Source: JAUMBM01 sp964441755 (lineage in GTDB: Bacteria; Bacteroidota; Bacteroidia; Chitinophagales; Saprospiraceae). Taken from it: a stretch of 30,530 bases of DNA. Shown one piece after another: positions 6,582-15,121 of this stretch. How positions within the stretch are numbered: the stretch's first letter is position 1; each line of letters opens with the position of its first letter. The stretch is from NCBI GenBank assembly GCA_964441755.1, contig CAYTVG010000030.1, forward strand, positions 1 through 30,530, read 5' to 3'. The position numbers were made by a program, and so were the translations under genes. The notes beneath the pieces are model-generated. The model worked only from the letters and a program-made list of their open reading frames with translations. It made no database searches and was not told where the DNA came from.

Positions 6582-8360
6582 TTATGCAGACCCGCCAGCC
6601 TTTCGTAATTTTTCAATAAATTCCTCTTTTACATCTCTCCAGGCCGTTATGATCACCTTTTCGGTATCGTTAAATTCAGGATCACTTTCCTTCACTATTT
6701 CTATGAACTTGTCTAAGAAGTAAGCATAATCATTGATTTTGAGACCGGCATGCGGATTGGTGGGCTTTTGATCAGTACCTGCTTGCTCCGTGCGCTGGAT
6801 GCTCTTGTCACTCCGATCTGCCTGTGCGTTGGAAGACCTTTGCACCGTACCTGACCGCTTAAAGAGTTGGTCAAATTTTTCCTGATAGGGAGCCTCATCC
6901 ATGTGAATGATAATATCTATTGCCATTTGTAGCATGGCATACTGCCTGTTCATCTTTCGCTTATCAGCACTGATATTGCCAAATATTTCCTTGACTTTTT
7001 TCGATTCTTTGATCAAATTTTTGTAAAACTCTTTAATAAGTTCACGATTATTGGCCAAGGCTCTTCTGTAGCTTTTTTGGACAGTGCTTGCTCCTTCAAA
7101 TTCGGCATGTACAAGGTTGTGCAAGACTTTTATGAGCGAATGTAAACTACTGTATCTTTCAGCCGGATCCGTGTTGAGTAGCCGGTGGATAATCTCGCCC
7201 AACGGACCACCTTCTGTCTCAAAATGCGGTATTTTTTTCAGCCTTGATGCAGGATCTTTTTCAAATTGATTGCGGGCTTGCAGGATTTCCTGGAGGGTGT
7301 CACCGGGAAATAATTCCTCTCCCGTAAGTGCATAAAATGCAATAACCCCCAGCGAATATTGATCTGCAGCACATACAAACCGACGATTGTGGTTTACCTG
7401 CTTGCCAGGACCATAATCTTTGAGCATTTCTGGGCTTCCGTATTTGCATACTTCCCAGAAATTAGTAATCTCGATGGTTGTATCTCTCTTCTCAGCTTTG
7501 GTATCGCCTGAATTTTCTTCATCCCTTTCTGTGTTGTCAGCCGAAGCGATGAGATCCACGGGAGATAACATTATGTGAAACTCATCATCGATATATATTT
7601 TGGATGGTCGCACATTGAAGTGATAAATCCCTTTCTGATTGAGGTACAACAAAGCATCTGCCAATTGATACATCCAATCAATCACCTGAGAAGCCGGTCT
7701 GGGGCCGACAGATTTTATGGCATCCCTCAGTGTCCTTCCGTATATATGTTCGACAACCAGAAAGAAGGGATATTTTTCAGCCTCACAATCGAGTACTTTG
7801 ATTACGTTGCGATGTTTCAGACCGATAAGTTGTTTCAATTTATTGTACTCCCCTTTTGTAATATGGGACTTTCTAAGCACCTGCGCCAAGGCATGCAAAT
7901 TGCTGCCATTTTTTGAAAGCGGAATCAATAAGGCTGATTTGCCGTGGATGACCCTTGATACAGTATCGTTATCTGTTTTATCTTTCTCAATTTGGTATCC
8001 CATCGGCTCCAGACGTAATCTCATGATTTTCACAAGAAGGTCTTCTTGGCTGACTACACCCTGTACTTCTTCCTGAAAATGTTCCATCTTGAAATACTGC
8101 GGAAGAACTTTTTCATGAATTTTTTTTACACTTTTTCTGAAGTGAAATCTAATCCTATTGATATCTACCGACAACGCAGGCTGATGTTCTGTACCAATTA
8201 ACTCTTTTTGAAGGATGCTCTGATGCTGGGAACTGAACTGCGCTATTTCCTTGTGAAACTCCTCTAATTCTTCGAACAGGGAAAAAGTCCGATCGAAGGC
8301 CTCCTCCAGCTCATCGTTATCTATCAACTCGACAATAGGTGTTTTATTTTGTTCTTTCAT
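6582..8360 (-). CDS. pseudokinase with N-terminal effector-associated domain
   Basis: Residues about 8-85 (ELIDNDELEEAF ... SILQKELIGT ... INRIRFHF) follow the two-helix pattern of an EAD11-like effector-associated domain, a homotypic adaptor in bacterial conflict systems. Residues about 140-415 have a Ser/Thr protein-kinase fold: hinge-like LVVEHIYGRTLRDAI at 201-215, GSPEML at 308-313 in place of the APE motif, and DQYSLGVIAFYALTGEELF at 333-351. The catalytic loop, however, reads YHFNVRPSK (246-254), with HFN where HRD is expected, and the DFG position reads SPVDL (266-270). The proton acceptor and the metal-binding Asp are both lost, so phosphotransfer is unlikely. Residues 420-592 are a helical extension with a polar linker (505-535). 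It sits 63 bp after the TIR gene on the same strand and probably acts as a sensor or scaffold rather than an enzyme. Confidence 0.82.
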   Translation of the reverse strand: MKEQNKTPIVELIDNDELEEAFDRTFSLFEELEEFHKEIAQFSSQHQSILQKELIGTEHQPALSVDINRIRFHFRKSVKKIHEKVLPQYFKMEHFQEEVQGVVSQEDLLVKIMRLRLEPMGYQIEKDKTDNDTVSRVIHGKSALLIPLSKNGSNLHALAQVLRKSHITKGEYNKLKQLIGLKHRNVIKVLDCEAEKYPFFLVVEHIYGRTLRDAIKSVGPRPASQVIDWMYQLADALLYLNQKGIYHFNVRPSKIYIDDEFHIMLSPVDLIASADNTERDEENSGDTKAEKRDTTIEITNFWEVCKYGSPEMLKDYGPGKQVNHNRRFVCAADQYSLGVIAFYALTGEELFPGDTLQEILQARNQFEKDPASRLKKIPHFETEGGPLGEIIHRLLNTDPAERYSSLHSLIKVLHNLVHAEFEGASTVQKSYRRALANNRELIKEFYKNLIKESKKVKEIFGNISADKRKMNRQYAMLQMAIDIIIHMDEAPYQEKFDQLFKRSGTVQRSSNAQADRSDKSIQRTEQAGTDQKPTNPHAGLKINDYAYFLDKFIEIVKESDPEFNDTEKVIITAWRDVKEEFIEKLRKAGGSA

Positions 8361-8423
8361 GACAACCCGTTAAGCTGTTAATAATGTGTTTTTTACAAGG
8401 CAAAACATATTTATGACAAAAAA

Positions 8424-9134
8424 TCATATTTGACTATACTTGTTCATTAGATGCAGAATGCTGTATCTAATTTGTGCTCTCTCCAGATTAGCATTTTCCC
8501 TACTAATTGTACCTTCTTGTTCTTTCTTCTGCAGGCTGGCCAGTCTGGCCGCTGTCATCGCAAGTATTCCTTCGTCACTACCCTTTATATTCATTTTCTT
8601 CAGCATTCCTATGGCTTCTGATAATTCTCCCTGACTAAAATGATATTTTGTAACAACCTTGTCAAGGGTTTCCATGAGGCTTTCCAGGCCTCCTTCGTAT
8701 AGCCGGTCGCTGAGATTTGAGGCCGACAGCCTGACCAACTGGCGCTCGAGCAACGCCTCGAGTGACCGCGGCAAGATATCCTTGTTGACACGGGCATTGT
8801 CAATCATGACCGGTACAACTATTTTTTTCTGCAGCAGGGCAGTTTCGATCTCTTTTCTCACCCAATCATTTTGGTGATCTATTCTCCGTTGGTTGCTGCC
8901 ATCAACGCCCAACCATTTTTCTGTATCTCTCACAAGCACCAAGACTGCCTCCGATTCGTTCACTTTCTCTTTCAGTTTCTCAGGCCACAGTTGGCCGGGC
9001 TCCAAACTTGTCGTATCTCGAAACACCCACTCGGGTTTGTACCTGTCAGCGAGCAGGTTATACAGTTGCTCAGCCTGCTCAGCCGCATCCGCCACGCGAT
9101 ATGATATAAAAAACAGCGTTGATGACATAAGCAT
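8424..9134 (-). CDS. TIR-domain protein with C-terminal effector-associated domain
   Basis: Residues 1-160 are a TIR domain. FFISYR at 8-13 forms the first strand, VFRDTTSLEPGQLWPEKL at 37-54 the BB-loop region typical of bacterial NAD-consuming TIRs, and WVRKEIETAL places the likely catalytic Glu at 95. Residues about 168-232 (EAIGMLKKM ... ILAMTAARLASLQKKEQEGT ... NLERAQIRYSILHLM) match the EAD11-like pattern closely, including the conserved 'EGTIS' turn. TIR domains of this kind hydrolyse or cyclise NAD+; the EAD would recruit a partner carrying the same domain, and the next gene encodes one. It is the first gene of the cluster, with a palindromic promoter region immediately upstream. The start could be Met1 or Met3. 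The TIR call is firm and the EAD call good. Confidence 0.88.
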   Translation of the reverse strand: MLMSSTLFFISYRVADAAEQAEQLYNLLADRYKPEWVFRDTTSLEPGQLWPEKLKEKVNESEAVLVLVRDTEKWLGVDGSNQRRIDHQNDWVRKEIETALLQKKIVVPVMIDNARVNKDILPRSLEALLERQLVRLSASNLSDRLYEGGLESLMETLDKVVTKYHFSQGELSEAIGMLKKMNIKGSDEGILAMTAARLASLQKKEQEGTISRENANLERAQIRYSILHLMNKYSQI

Positions 9135-9143
9135 CTCGTTTAA

Positions 9144-9166
9144 GGTTATTTATACTGTATATAACC
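9144..9166 (-). promoter_or_regulatory. imperfect palindrome at the TIR-cluster promoter
   Basis: GGTTAT at 9144-9149 and ATAACC at 9161-9166 form an inverted repeat about 10 bp before the TIR start codon. An AT-rich core lies between them and a TTTGGACAAAAT stretch lies upstream on the minus strand. It could be an operator overlapping the promoter; no matching regulator gene is next to it. Confidence 0.3.
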
Positions 9167-10106
9167 GGATTTTGTCCAAAGCGCTGCAGCCCAACTGTCA
9201 GAATCTCTGCGCTTTACCACTCTGGTATGTACAAAATTCAACGGACTGAAGTATACAGTGGTCTGCTACTTTTCCTGTAAGCCTCTGGCATACATCTCGA
9301 TACCACGCGACGTGCGTCTCGATATCAGCTTATTTTGGTTTTACACCTTGGCTACTTGTATTTTCGGATTCTGCTGATTTGTGGTGATTAACGGAATCCA
9401 ATTTTGAAAAATATTATTGTTTAAATATTTTCAAATCAGCTACTAGTATAGAATCCTTTTCGCGGTATACTGACATTGCATACCACGGGACACAAGATTC
9501 CTGAGCACTCAAAAATCAAATGCATTCGTTTTTGCAGGGGACACAAAACAAGCAGTAAGATACTGGTAAGCATCTATCCTCCTACATCCATCCTTGTTGT
9601 TGTTACTGGAAAAATTTTGACTGCTTCTAGGTGATAGTGAGTGTCATAGTGTAAGGTTTTTGTATGATTAAATAGGATTCCAATCGGTTTCTTTACCTCG
9701 TTATCTATTCAGCACTACCTTATATTCTTTGGTCACTGACCTTATTTTTACTTGTTGTATCTAATTCATGCTCAATATACGGTGTGTTTTTTTATTTGTT
9801 ACAGTTGTTGCGGTTTTTTTATTGAAAAAAATTGCATTTGTGGGTGTTTTTCGTTTTGGGGTAGGTGTGTACTGCTGTCTGCCATTTTTTTTAGATACAG
9901 GACTGCGAGTCTGTGCCAGAGATACCGGGACGGAAAATAGCGCAGGCAGATGCGGGTTTACTTGCCCTACTTTCAAACAGAACCCGAATGTGATGAAAAA
10001 TGCGCTGCCGTACACCCCACCACGAATTATTCATTCTTAGTTTACTTCGATTTTAACCCCTTGGCGGGCTTTTTGCGTAAAAGGTAAGAATGTAAAAGGA
10101 CAGAAG
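9167..10106. other. long gene-free spacer between the two TIR modules
   Basis: Nearly 940 bp without a convincing coding frame; the small frames at 9752-10040 have no protein-like pattern on either strand. It is AT- and T-rich in its middle. Near the right edge, 10050-10115, lies CTTTTACATTCTTACCTTTTAC on the minus strand, just after the nSTAND gene stop. It may hold the cluster promoter, an unrecognised small RNA, or simply decayed sequence. Confidence 0.4.
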
Positions 10107-13100
10107 CTAAGGGGTTCTGGCCAAGCGGAAGCCAACATCGTTGCGGCAACTACTAACAACAATTTTGTAGCGATTAGCAACGCGACAATACCGCGGAACG
10201 CTGCTCCATGAGCCGCCACGAACGACGCGGACGGAGTCGGTGGTAGGCTCAAAATAATCCATATCCAAATTCGGAGGATATTTCTCCTCATACCAATCCC
10301 AGCACCACTCCCACACGTTACCACTCATGTCATATAAACCGTACGCATTCATTTTTTTTCCTTTAACCGCTTGAGTATAATCCCTGCTATTTTCAATATA
10401 CCACGCAAAGTTGCCCAATACAGATACATCTTTACACCCTGCGAAGGCTTCCTCCTGACCGCCACGAGCGGCGTATTCCCACTCAGCCTCGGTCAACAGG
10501 CGATAGCCTTTGGAGCCCGCCTGTGGGATAATTGTCCATTGTAATTGATCATATTCAATCGTATTATAGGAATCTACATCCTCCCTATTGATCAAATAAG
10601 CAGCATCCAGCCCCAGCCTTTCACTCACCCAGTTCGCGTACTCGACGGCATTGTACCAGCTTACATTAACCACAGGGTTATCACCTTGCATCCCCCAGCT
10701 AGGAGCCTTATATTCATAGTTTTTAACTTCGCAAAAAAGACGATACTGCCACCAAGTAGTCTCGTGGCGACTGACGATGAATCCTTCAATTTGGCGACTG
10801 TGGAGTTTTTCATCTTTGTCACACCAACTAATATTATCCCGCCCGGGCTTACAGCCCATCTCGAACGTACCACCAGTAAGCCTTACAGTATCCAGGGGAT
10901 AATATCTCATCATCAAGCCACCAAAAACCTTTTCATCTGCCGATTCGATAGCGGCACGCAGCGCCTGGTTCGTATCCAGTCGCTTATTCAGCGAAGCATA
11001 GGCAATGCGAAGCATTGTATCAGCTCTGGCCTGACTCCCTGTCTCTCCGTACCAGAACGCCAGCTCCAGCGCAGCAGCAGCCACGGCTCTCTCTTCAGCA
11101 TTCAAGATTGCAGCAGACTGAACATTCTCATATGCCTGTTCATAATTCATGTACAATACACCCTTCTCTTTGTTCTGCAAAAGTAGCCTGACAACCGCAG
11201 CATTTGCATCCGCCAGATCCTCCAGTGCACGCTTTGCTCTGTCACGTTCTGTCTTTGCCTGCTCAGTCGCCACCTGTGCCCGTTCATAGTTCCCTTCTGC
11301 AAGCAGCCTCTGTACCTCCGTAGCTTCCTTCTCTTTCTCCACCTGCGCCAGCGCCGCCCTCGCCCGTTTTTCCTCCTGCTCCGCCCTGCGCAGGTTAGCC
11401 TGCGCAGCTGCAAAATTCTTCTCTGCCTCCCGGGTAGCCGCTATCGCTTTTTGCTCCTGTTTTTTAGCCTCTGCTAAGTTTGCTTCTGCAGCCAATTTAG
11501 CCATTTCCTCCTCTTTTTGGGCGTATACGGCCTCTTTTTGGGCCTCAACCGCCTCTCCTCTGGCTTTTTCCGCAAGTTTCCTCTCCTTGTTAGCATCAAC
11601 ATAAAACCAGCCAGCAAAACCAGCCAGCACCAGTGCCAGCAGCAAAAAAAATACTACCAGCCGTGTACGGCGGCCCGCCCGCTCTTCGTTTTGCTGAGCC
11701 AGTGCCCGCTGTTGTTCCGCTATTTGCCGAGCCACTTCAGCCTCCGTGCGCAATTCGCGCTCGATATGCAACTGCTTTTGGGCAGCCTCCGCCTCCGCCC
11801 GCTCTTTATACTCCAGCAACTTCCGCCTTTCTTTCTCTGCCTCCCGATCCTCACAAGCCTCCAAAAAGGCAATATCATCCGCAAAAAGCTGCGCATGCGC
11901 AGCCCAGGCATACATATCTGCCTCCTCCGGCGCATGGTAGCGCGCCGCCCAATAGCCATTCAGCTTATTGTCCTTGCGCCATTCGCGCAGGCGCTGCAGC
12001 AGGGCGCCGCTGATCCAGCCCTGCCCGGGATCCAGCCTGTTCTCGGCGGCGGCCTGCCGCAGGCGTCGGTAGAGGCGCATATTCTCGGCCTCCTGCTGCG
12101 CCCAGATCGACAGTCGATCCCAGTTGCGGATGAGGCTCTCGTGGGCGATGTCGAGCAAAGTCTCACCCTGCAGGCGGGTACCGGGCGGCGGCATGAGGAA
12201 GGAGGTATTTACGTCCCGAAACTGCTCGATTACAGCATCTACCTCGGCGGGTGTGGCGGGCAGGGCGGCCAGCAGGCCGTACAACTCATCCATGCGGGTC
12301 GGCCGGCGGCCGCCCTTGTCGCCGGTCGTCAGATCGGTCAGTCGTTGAAACAGCAGGCGGGTGATAGCCCTGCCTGCTTCGTCGAGGGCGAGGTAGAGCT
12401 CGTCGGCATGCTGCCCAAGTGCTTTTTGGATACCGCCCGTGGCATCATAGTCGGCATGCCCAATCGGCTGCCCGCTGTCCCGCCAGTGCGCATAGGTGCG
12501 CATCAGGGCATGCTGCAGCAGTGGCAGTTGGTCCATATTGTCGCCCAGCTCCCGCAGCAGGCGGCTGACAAGTGTACCCTGTATGCCGGCACCTACTACG
12601 GCCAGGGGGCCGGTGATGGCGCGGCGCAGGTTTTCGTTGGTGAGTCGCGGCACGAGGTACTGCCCCTGATTGATGATCTCGGGCAGCCCGCGGTAGTGGA
12701 CACATTCGCCCAAAAACTCTGACCGCATGGTGATGACTACATAGATGTTCGCATCCTGCTGCTGCACGGCCGTGATGAGCAGATCGACAAAATGGGTGGC
12801 CTCGCCGGCCGGTATGTCGCGCGCAAAGCGGAAGAGTTCCTCAAACTGGTCGATGATCAGCAGGGTTTTTTCATGCTCACCGGCATTACCCTCAGCTTCC
12901 AGCAGGCCAAAGGAGCTGCTGCGCAGCAGCGATAGCTGTCGCTGCACTTCGGGTATCAGCAGCGCTGTATCGGTCGTGCGCAGGCGTGTTCCTGCCAGGG
13001 CTGCTGCCAGGTTCTGCAGCGGGCTGCTGCCCGGCCGGCAGATGGCGATTTTCCAGTCGTGGACCCGCGCCTGCTTTTTGCCGGCATGCAGGGCGGGGAT

Positions 13101-13364
13101 CAGGCCCGCCCGTACCAGCGACGATTTGCCGCTGCCCGAGTTGCCCAGTACCCCCAAAAAATGCGTGTCCATCAGGCGGCTGATGAGTTCCTCCGATTGC
13201 CCCTCGCGTCCAAAAAACAGGTGGGCTTCGTTGGTGCGGAAAGGCCGCAGTCCGGGGAAGGGATTCCGGCGGGTCTCAGCCTCGTCGATGATTTCCATGC
13301 CCTGCGCCTGTTGCTGCAGGTCTATGTAGTATTCGTCGAGTTGAAAGTGCAGTGATTCTGTCAT
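10107..13364 (-). CDS. nSTAND NTPase with transmembrane helix and C-terminal FGE-sulfatase domain
   Basis: Residues 34-420 are an nSTAND1-type NTPase: NPFPGLRPF at 34-42 and LFFGRE at 49-54, Walker A GNSGSGKSS at 74-82, Walker B TLLIIDQFEELF at 167-178 (Asp172, Glu175/176). A winged-helix/helical region follows to about 500, then coiled coil, one membrane helix (about 569-588) and a long Ala/Glu/Lys coiled coil to about 725. Residues 824-1085 form a formylglycine-generating-enzyme-like fold: GGTFEMGC, NPVVNVSWYNAVEYANW, YRLLTEAEWEYAARGG, GLYDMSGNVWEWCWDW and the GFRLAR end. In such proteins the FGE fold probably binds ligand rather than modifying sulfatases. The gene starts 4 bp after the TIR gene stop, so the two are co-transcribed. 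STAND proteins oligomerise on sensing a trigger and activate an effector, here presumably the TIR partner. The domain calls are firm. Confidence 0.9.
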   Translation of the reverse strand: MTESLHFQLDEYYIDLQQQAQGMEIIDEAETRRNPFPGLRPFRTNEAHLFFGREGQSEELISRLMDTHFLGVLGNSGSGKSSLVRAGLIPALHAGKKQARVHDWKIAICRPGSSPLQNLAAALAGTRLRTTDTALLIPEVQRQLSLLRSSSFGLLEAEGNAGEHEKTLLIIDQFEELFRFARDIPAGEATHFVDLLITAVQQQDANIYVVITMRSEFLGECVHYRGLPEIINQGQYLVPRLTNENLRRAITGPLAVVGAGIQGTLVSRLLRELGDNMDQLPLLQHALMRTYAHWRDSGQPIGHADYDATGGIQKALGQHADELYLALDEAGRAITRLLFQRLTDLTTGDKGGRRPTRMDELYGLLAALPATPAEVDAVIEQFRDVNTSFLMPPPGTRLQGETLLDIAHESLIRNWDRLSIWAQQEAENMRLYRRLRQAAAENRLDPGQGWISGALLQRLREWRKDNKLNGYWAARYHAPEEADMYAWAAHAQLFADDIAFLEACEDREAEKERRKLLEYKERAEAEAAQKQLHIERELRTEAEVARQIAEQQRALAQQNEERAGRRTRLVVFFLLLALVLAGFAGWFYVDANKERKLAEKARGEAVEAQKEAVYAQKEEEMAKLAAEANLAEAKKQEQKAIAATREAEKNFAAAQANLRRAEQEEKRARAALAQVEKEKEATEVQRLLAEGNYERAQVATEQAKTERDRAKRALEDLADANAAVVRLLLQNKEKGVLYMNYEQAYENVQSAAILNAEERAVAAAALELAFWYGETGSQARADTMLRIAYASLNKRLDTNQALRAAIESADEKVFGGLMMRYYPLDTVRLTGGTFEMGCKPGRDNISWCDKDEKLHSRQIEGFIVSRHETTWWQYRLFCEVKNYEYKAPSWGMQGDNPVVNVSWYNAVEYANWVSERLGLDAAYLINREDVDSYNTIEYDQLQWTIIPQAGSKGYRLLTEAEWEYAARGGQEEAFAGCKDVSVLGNFAWYIENSRDYTQAVKGKKMNAYGLYDMSGNVWEWCWDWYEEKYPPNLDMDYFEPTTDSVRVVRGGSWSSVPRYCRVANRYKIVVSSCRNDVGFRLARTP
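10134..10205 (-). other. candidate DGR-type variable region in the FGE domain
   Basis: Codons 1054-1077 lie between the GGSW motif and the terminal GFRLAR. Of these 24 codons, 21 end in C or T (all but Pro1057, Arg1058 and Lys1067), and many occupy positions where FGE targets of diversity-generating retroelements carry Asn codons in their template (S, S, V, Y, Y, I, V, V, S, S, C, D). This is the pattern expected if A residues of AAY codons had been randomised. No template repeat or reverse transcriptase is in the window, so the reading rests on codon pattern and domain type alone. Confidence 0.45.
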
Positions 13365-13367
13365 GGC

Positions 13368-14879
13368 TTAGGTGTTGAGAAAGTCCAGCAATTGTCTCCG
13401 GTAGTCGGGCAGCGCACAGTTGATCAGTTTGAATTCGTGGCTGCGTACCTCTCGCAGGCGCGCTGCTGCGTCCGGATCCGCTACGCAGATGGCCATACGG
13501 GAAGGGGACTTTTTCTCTGCCCCCAGCTTGATGAGCTCTACCTTGATGGCATTGCACCAGGCTGTGCTGGCGTTGCGCAGCAACACCACCGCCCGGCTGC
13601 TCAGTAGCCAGGCACTGCCAAAGTGTTCGTCCGGATCGACAGCGGGATCGTCCTCCCGGAAAACCGGTACGACGACCTCCCAGCGCTGCCTGAACATAAG
13701 GTCGTCAATATCAGCCCGAAGCGGGTCGTTTTTATCGCGATGGTCATGCACCAGAAATACCCGCGATACGGATCCTTGTTGCGCCTGTTCTGCCTCCTGT
13801 ACCAGCCGTACCGCCCGCTGCCCGATTTGCTCCAGCAGGTAGTCTTTGATGGTCTTGAGCTCGGCTCCCGGCAGCTCATCAATCTGCTCTCTTTCCAGCA
13901 CATCGGCTGCCACTTGTTCCAAAAACATCTGCTGCTCAGCCGAGCCCTCGCCCTTGCTTACGCTCAGGGTAAAAAGTTTCAGGTCGGCCTGACCGGCGAT
14001 CGCCGCTTTAGCAATGCGGTACTGCAATTGCGGAATGGGCTCAGCAGCATCCTCAGGCCTCCTGCCCGGCAGGTCATCAAAGAGGTGAATGGAAAAAACT
14101 GATTCGCTGATGTAGCGGCGCGTGAGTGCTTCCAACTGAGCTGCTGACAACTGAGCTGGATCCGTCGGCGCATCGTCCGCCTCATCAGGCAGCAGGCGAA
14201 AATCAATTTTGCCGTATTTGCGCTGCTGCTGCAGCTCTGTGAGCAGGCTGCTGCGCAGTTCCTGCGAGAAACTGGAGGTGTGGGCTATAAAAATGGCAGG
14301 TACTTGGGCAGGTGGCTGCGGTGGCTGCGCAGTTTCCTGATCGGGCAGCAACGGCTCCGCCGGCAGCTTTGCCAGCAGCTCCCTGACCGTAGCGGAAAGA
14401 CCTGCGATCATTTTCTTAAAATCAGCCGCCATTGGCTCTATCGGCAGCTCATCGCGGTAAAAATCAGCATACAACAGCTCCTTCTCGGCGAGAAAGTCCA
14501 GGATCGCTGCCGCCTCATCGCCCTCAAAATCGGCATAGGGCATGAGCCGCACCGGCAATATACGGCTGCTACCGTCCTGCAACAAAAGTGCGTCACCCGC
14601 GATGGTCAGAAAGCTTTCAAACTCACGCCGGCACCACTCGCTGGCGAGATAGGTGGGTGAAAGGATGGGTACGAACACCCGGGTTTGCCGCAGCGCCTGC
14701 TGTAACCGCTCATCCAGCAGCTGACCCGTTCGCAGATCCTCATTGTCCAGAAAGATATTGAGCTTACGCCCCGTACGGCTGCGGTAGTCACCCTCAAGTC
14801 GCTTAGCGAATTGCCGTACCCACTGCTCGTGGGTTTCGTCATCATGATGGGCATAGCTGATGAAAATATCGTGTTCCAT
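13368..14879 (-). CDS. TIR-domain effector with tandem TIR-like modules
   Basis: The N-terminal domain is a clear TIR: DIFISYAHHDD at 4-14, FLDNEDLRTGQLLDERLQQAL at 43-63 as overlapping strand and helix, and SPTYLASEWCRREFESFL with the likely NADase Glu at 86. After a proline-rich linker (about 180-193) comes a second module beginning AIFIAHTSSFS at 195-205, and a third beginning VFLVHDHRDKND at 374-385 with VVPVFREDD and AVVLLRNAS. Both resemble degenerate TIR or SEFIR-like folds without an obvious catalytic Glu. The likely roles are NAD+ cleavage by the first domain and partner binding by the other two. The gene lies immediately upstream of the nSTAND-FGE gene, with which it should form a sensor-effector pair. 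The first TIR is certain; the other two are by-eye assignments. Confidence 0.85.
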   Translation of the reverse strand: MEHDIFISYAHHDDETHEQWVRQFAKRLEGDYRSRTGRKLNIFLDNEDLRTGQLLDERLQQALRQTRVFVPILSPTYLASEWCRREFESFLTIAGDALLLQDGSSRILPVRLMPYADFEGDEAAAILDFLAEKELLYADFYRDELPIEPMAADFKKMIAGLSATVRELLAKLPAEPLLPDQETAQPPQPPAQVPAIFIAHTSSFSQELRSSLLTELQQQRKYGKIDFRLLPDEADDAPTDPAQLSAAQLEALTRRYISESVFSIHLFDDLPGRRPEDAAEPIPQLQYRIAKAAIAGQADLKLFTLSVSKGEGSAEQQMFLEQVAADVLEREQIDELPGAELKTIKDYLLEQIGQRAVRLVQEAEQAQQGSVSRVFLVHDHRDKNDPLRADIDDLMFRQRWEVVVPVFREDDPAVDPDEHFGSAWLLSSRAVVLLRNASTAWCNAIKVELIKLGAEKKSPSRMAICVADPDAAARLREVRSHEFKLINCALPDYRRQLLDFLNT

Positions 14880-15121
14880 GGTGTCGGGTTAATCTTAGCA
14901 GATGTAAAACTAATAATATTTTTATTTTCACCCTATAAACAGATATTATTTACGGCAGAAGCGAAAAAAAGTTTCATCTTTGATTGTATTTTTGATGCCG
15001 GCCGATACCGGCGGGTGCTGCCGACAAGCAGCACCCCCTCTCCAAACCTCCCAAAAAAAACACCCCCCACCCCAGCCAACCTTTTCCCCCAACCTGCACC
15101 CAATGCATACAACCATACAAC
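14880..15121. promoter_or_regulatory. divergent promoter region
   Basis: This AT-rich segment separates the TIR/nSTAND operon (-) from the serine hydrolase gene (+). A TATTTTTG at 14987-14994 fits the Bacteroidota -7 consensus TAnnTTTG on the plus strand, but no good -33 TTG stands at the right distance. No clear minus-strand match is visible. Confidence 0.3.

Noticed and set aside
9752..10040. Small hydrophobic frames in the 9.1-10.1 kb gap
   Set aside because: Overlapping frames on both strands of a T-rich sequence, with odd cysteine- and phenylalanine-rich composition and no coding signal.
10107..13364. True formylglycine-generating enzyme for sulfatases
   Set aside because: The domain is the C-terminus of a STAND NTPase beside a TIR gene and no sulfatase is present; the fold is more likely used for binding.
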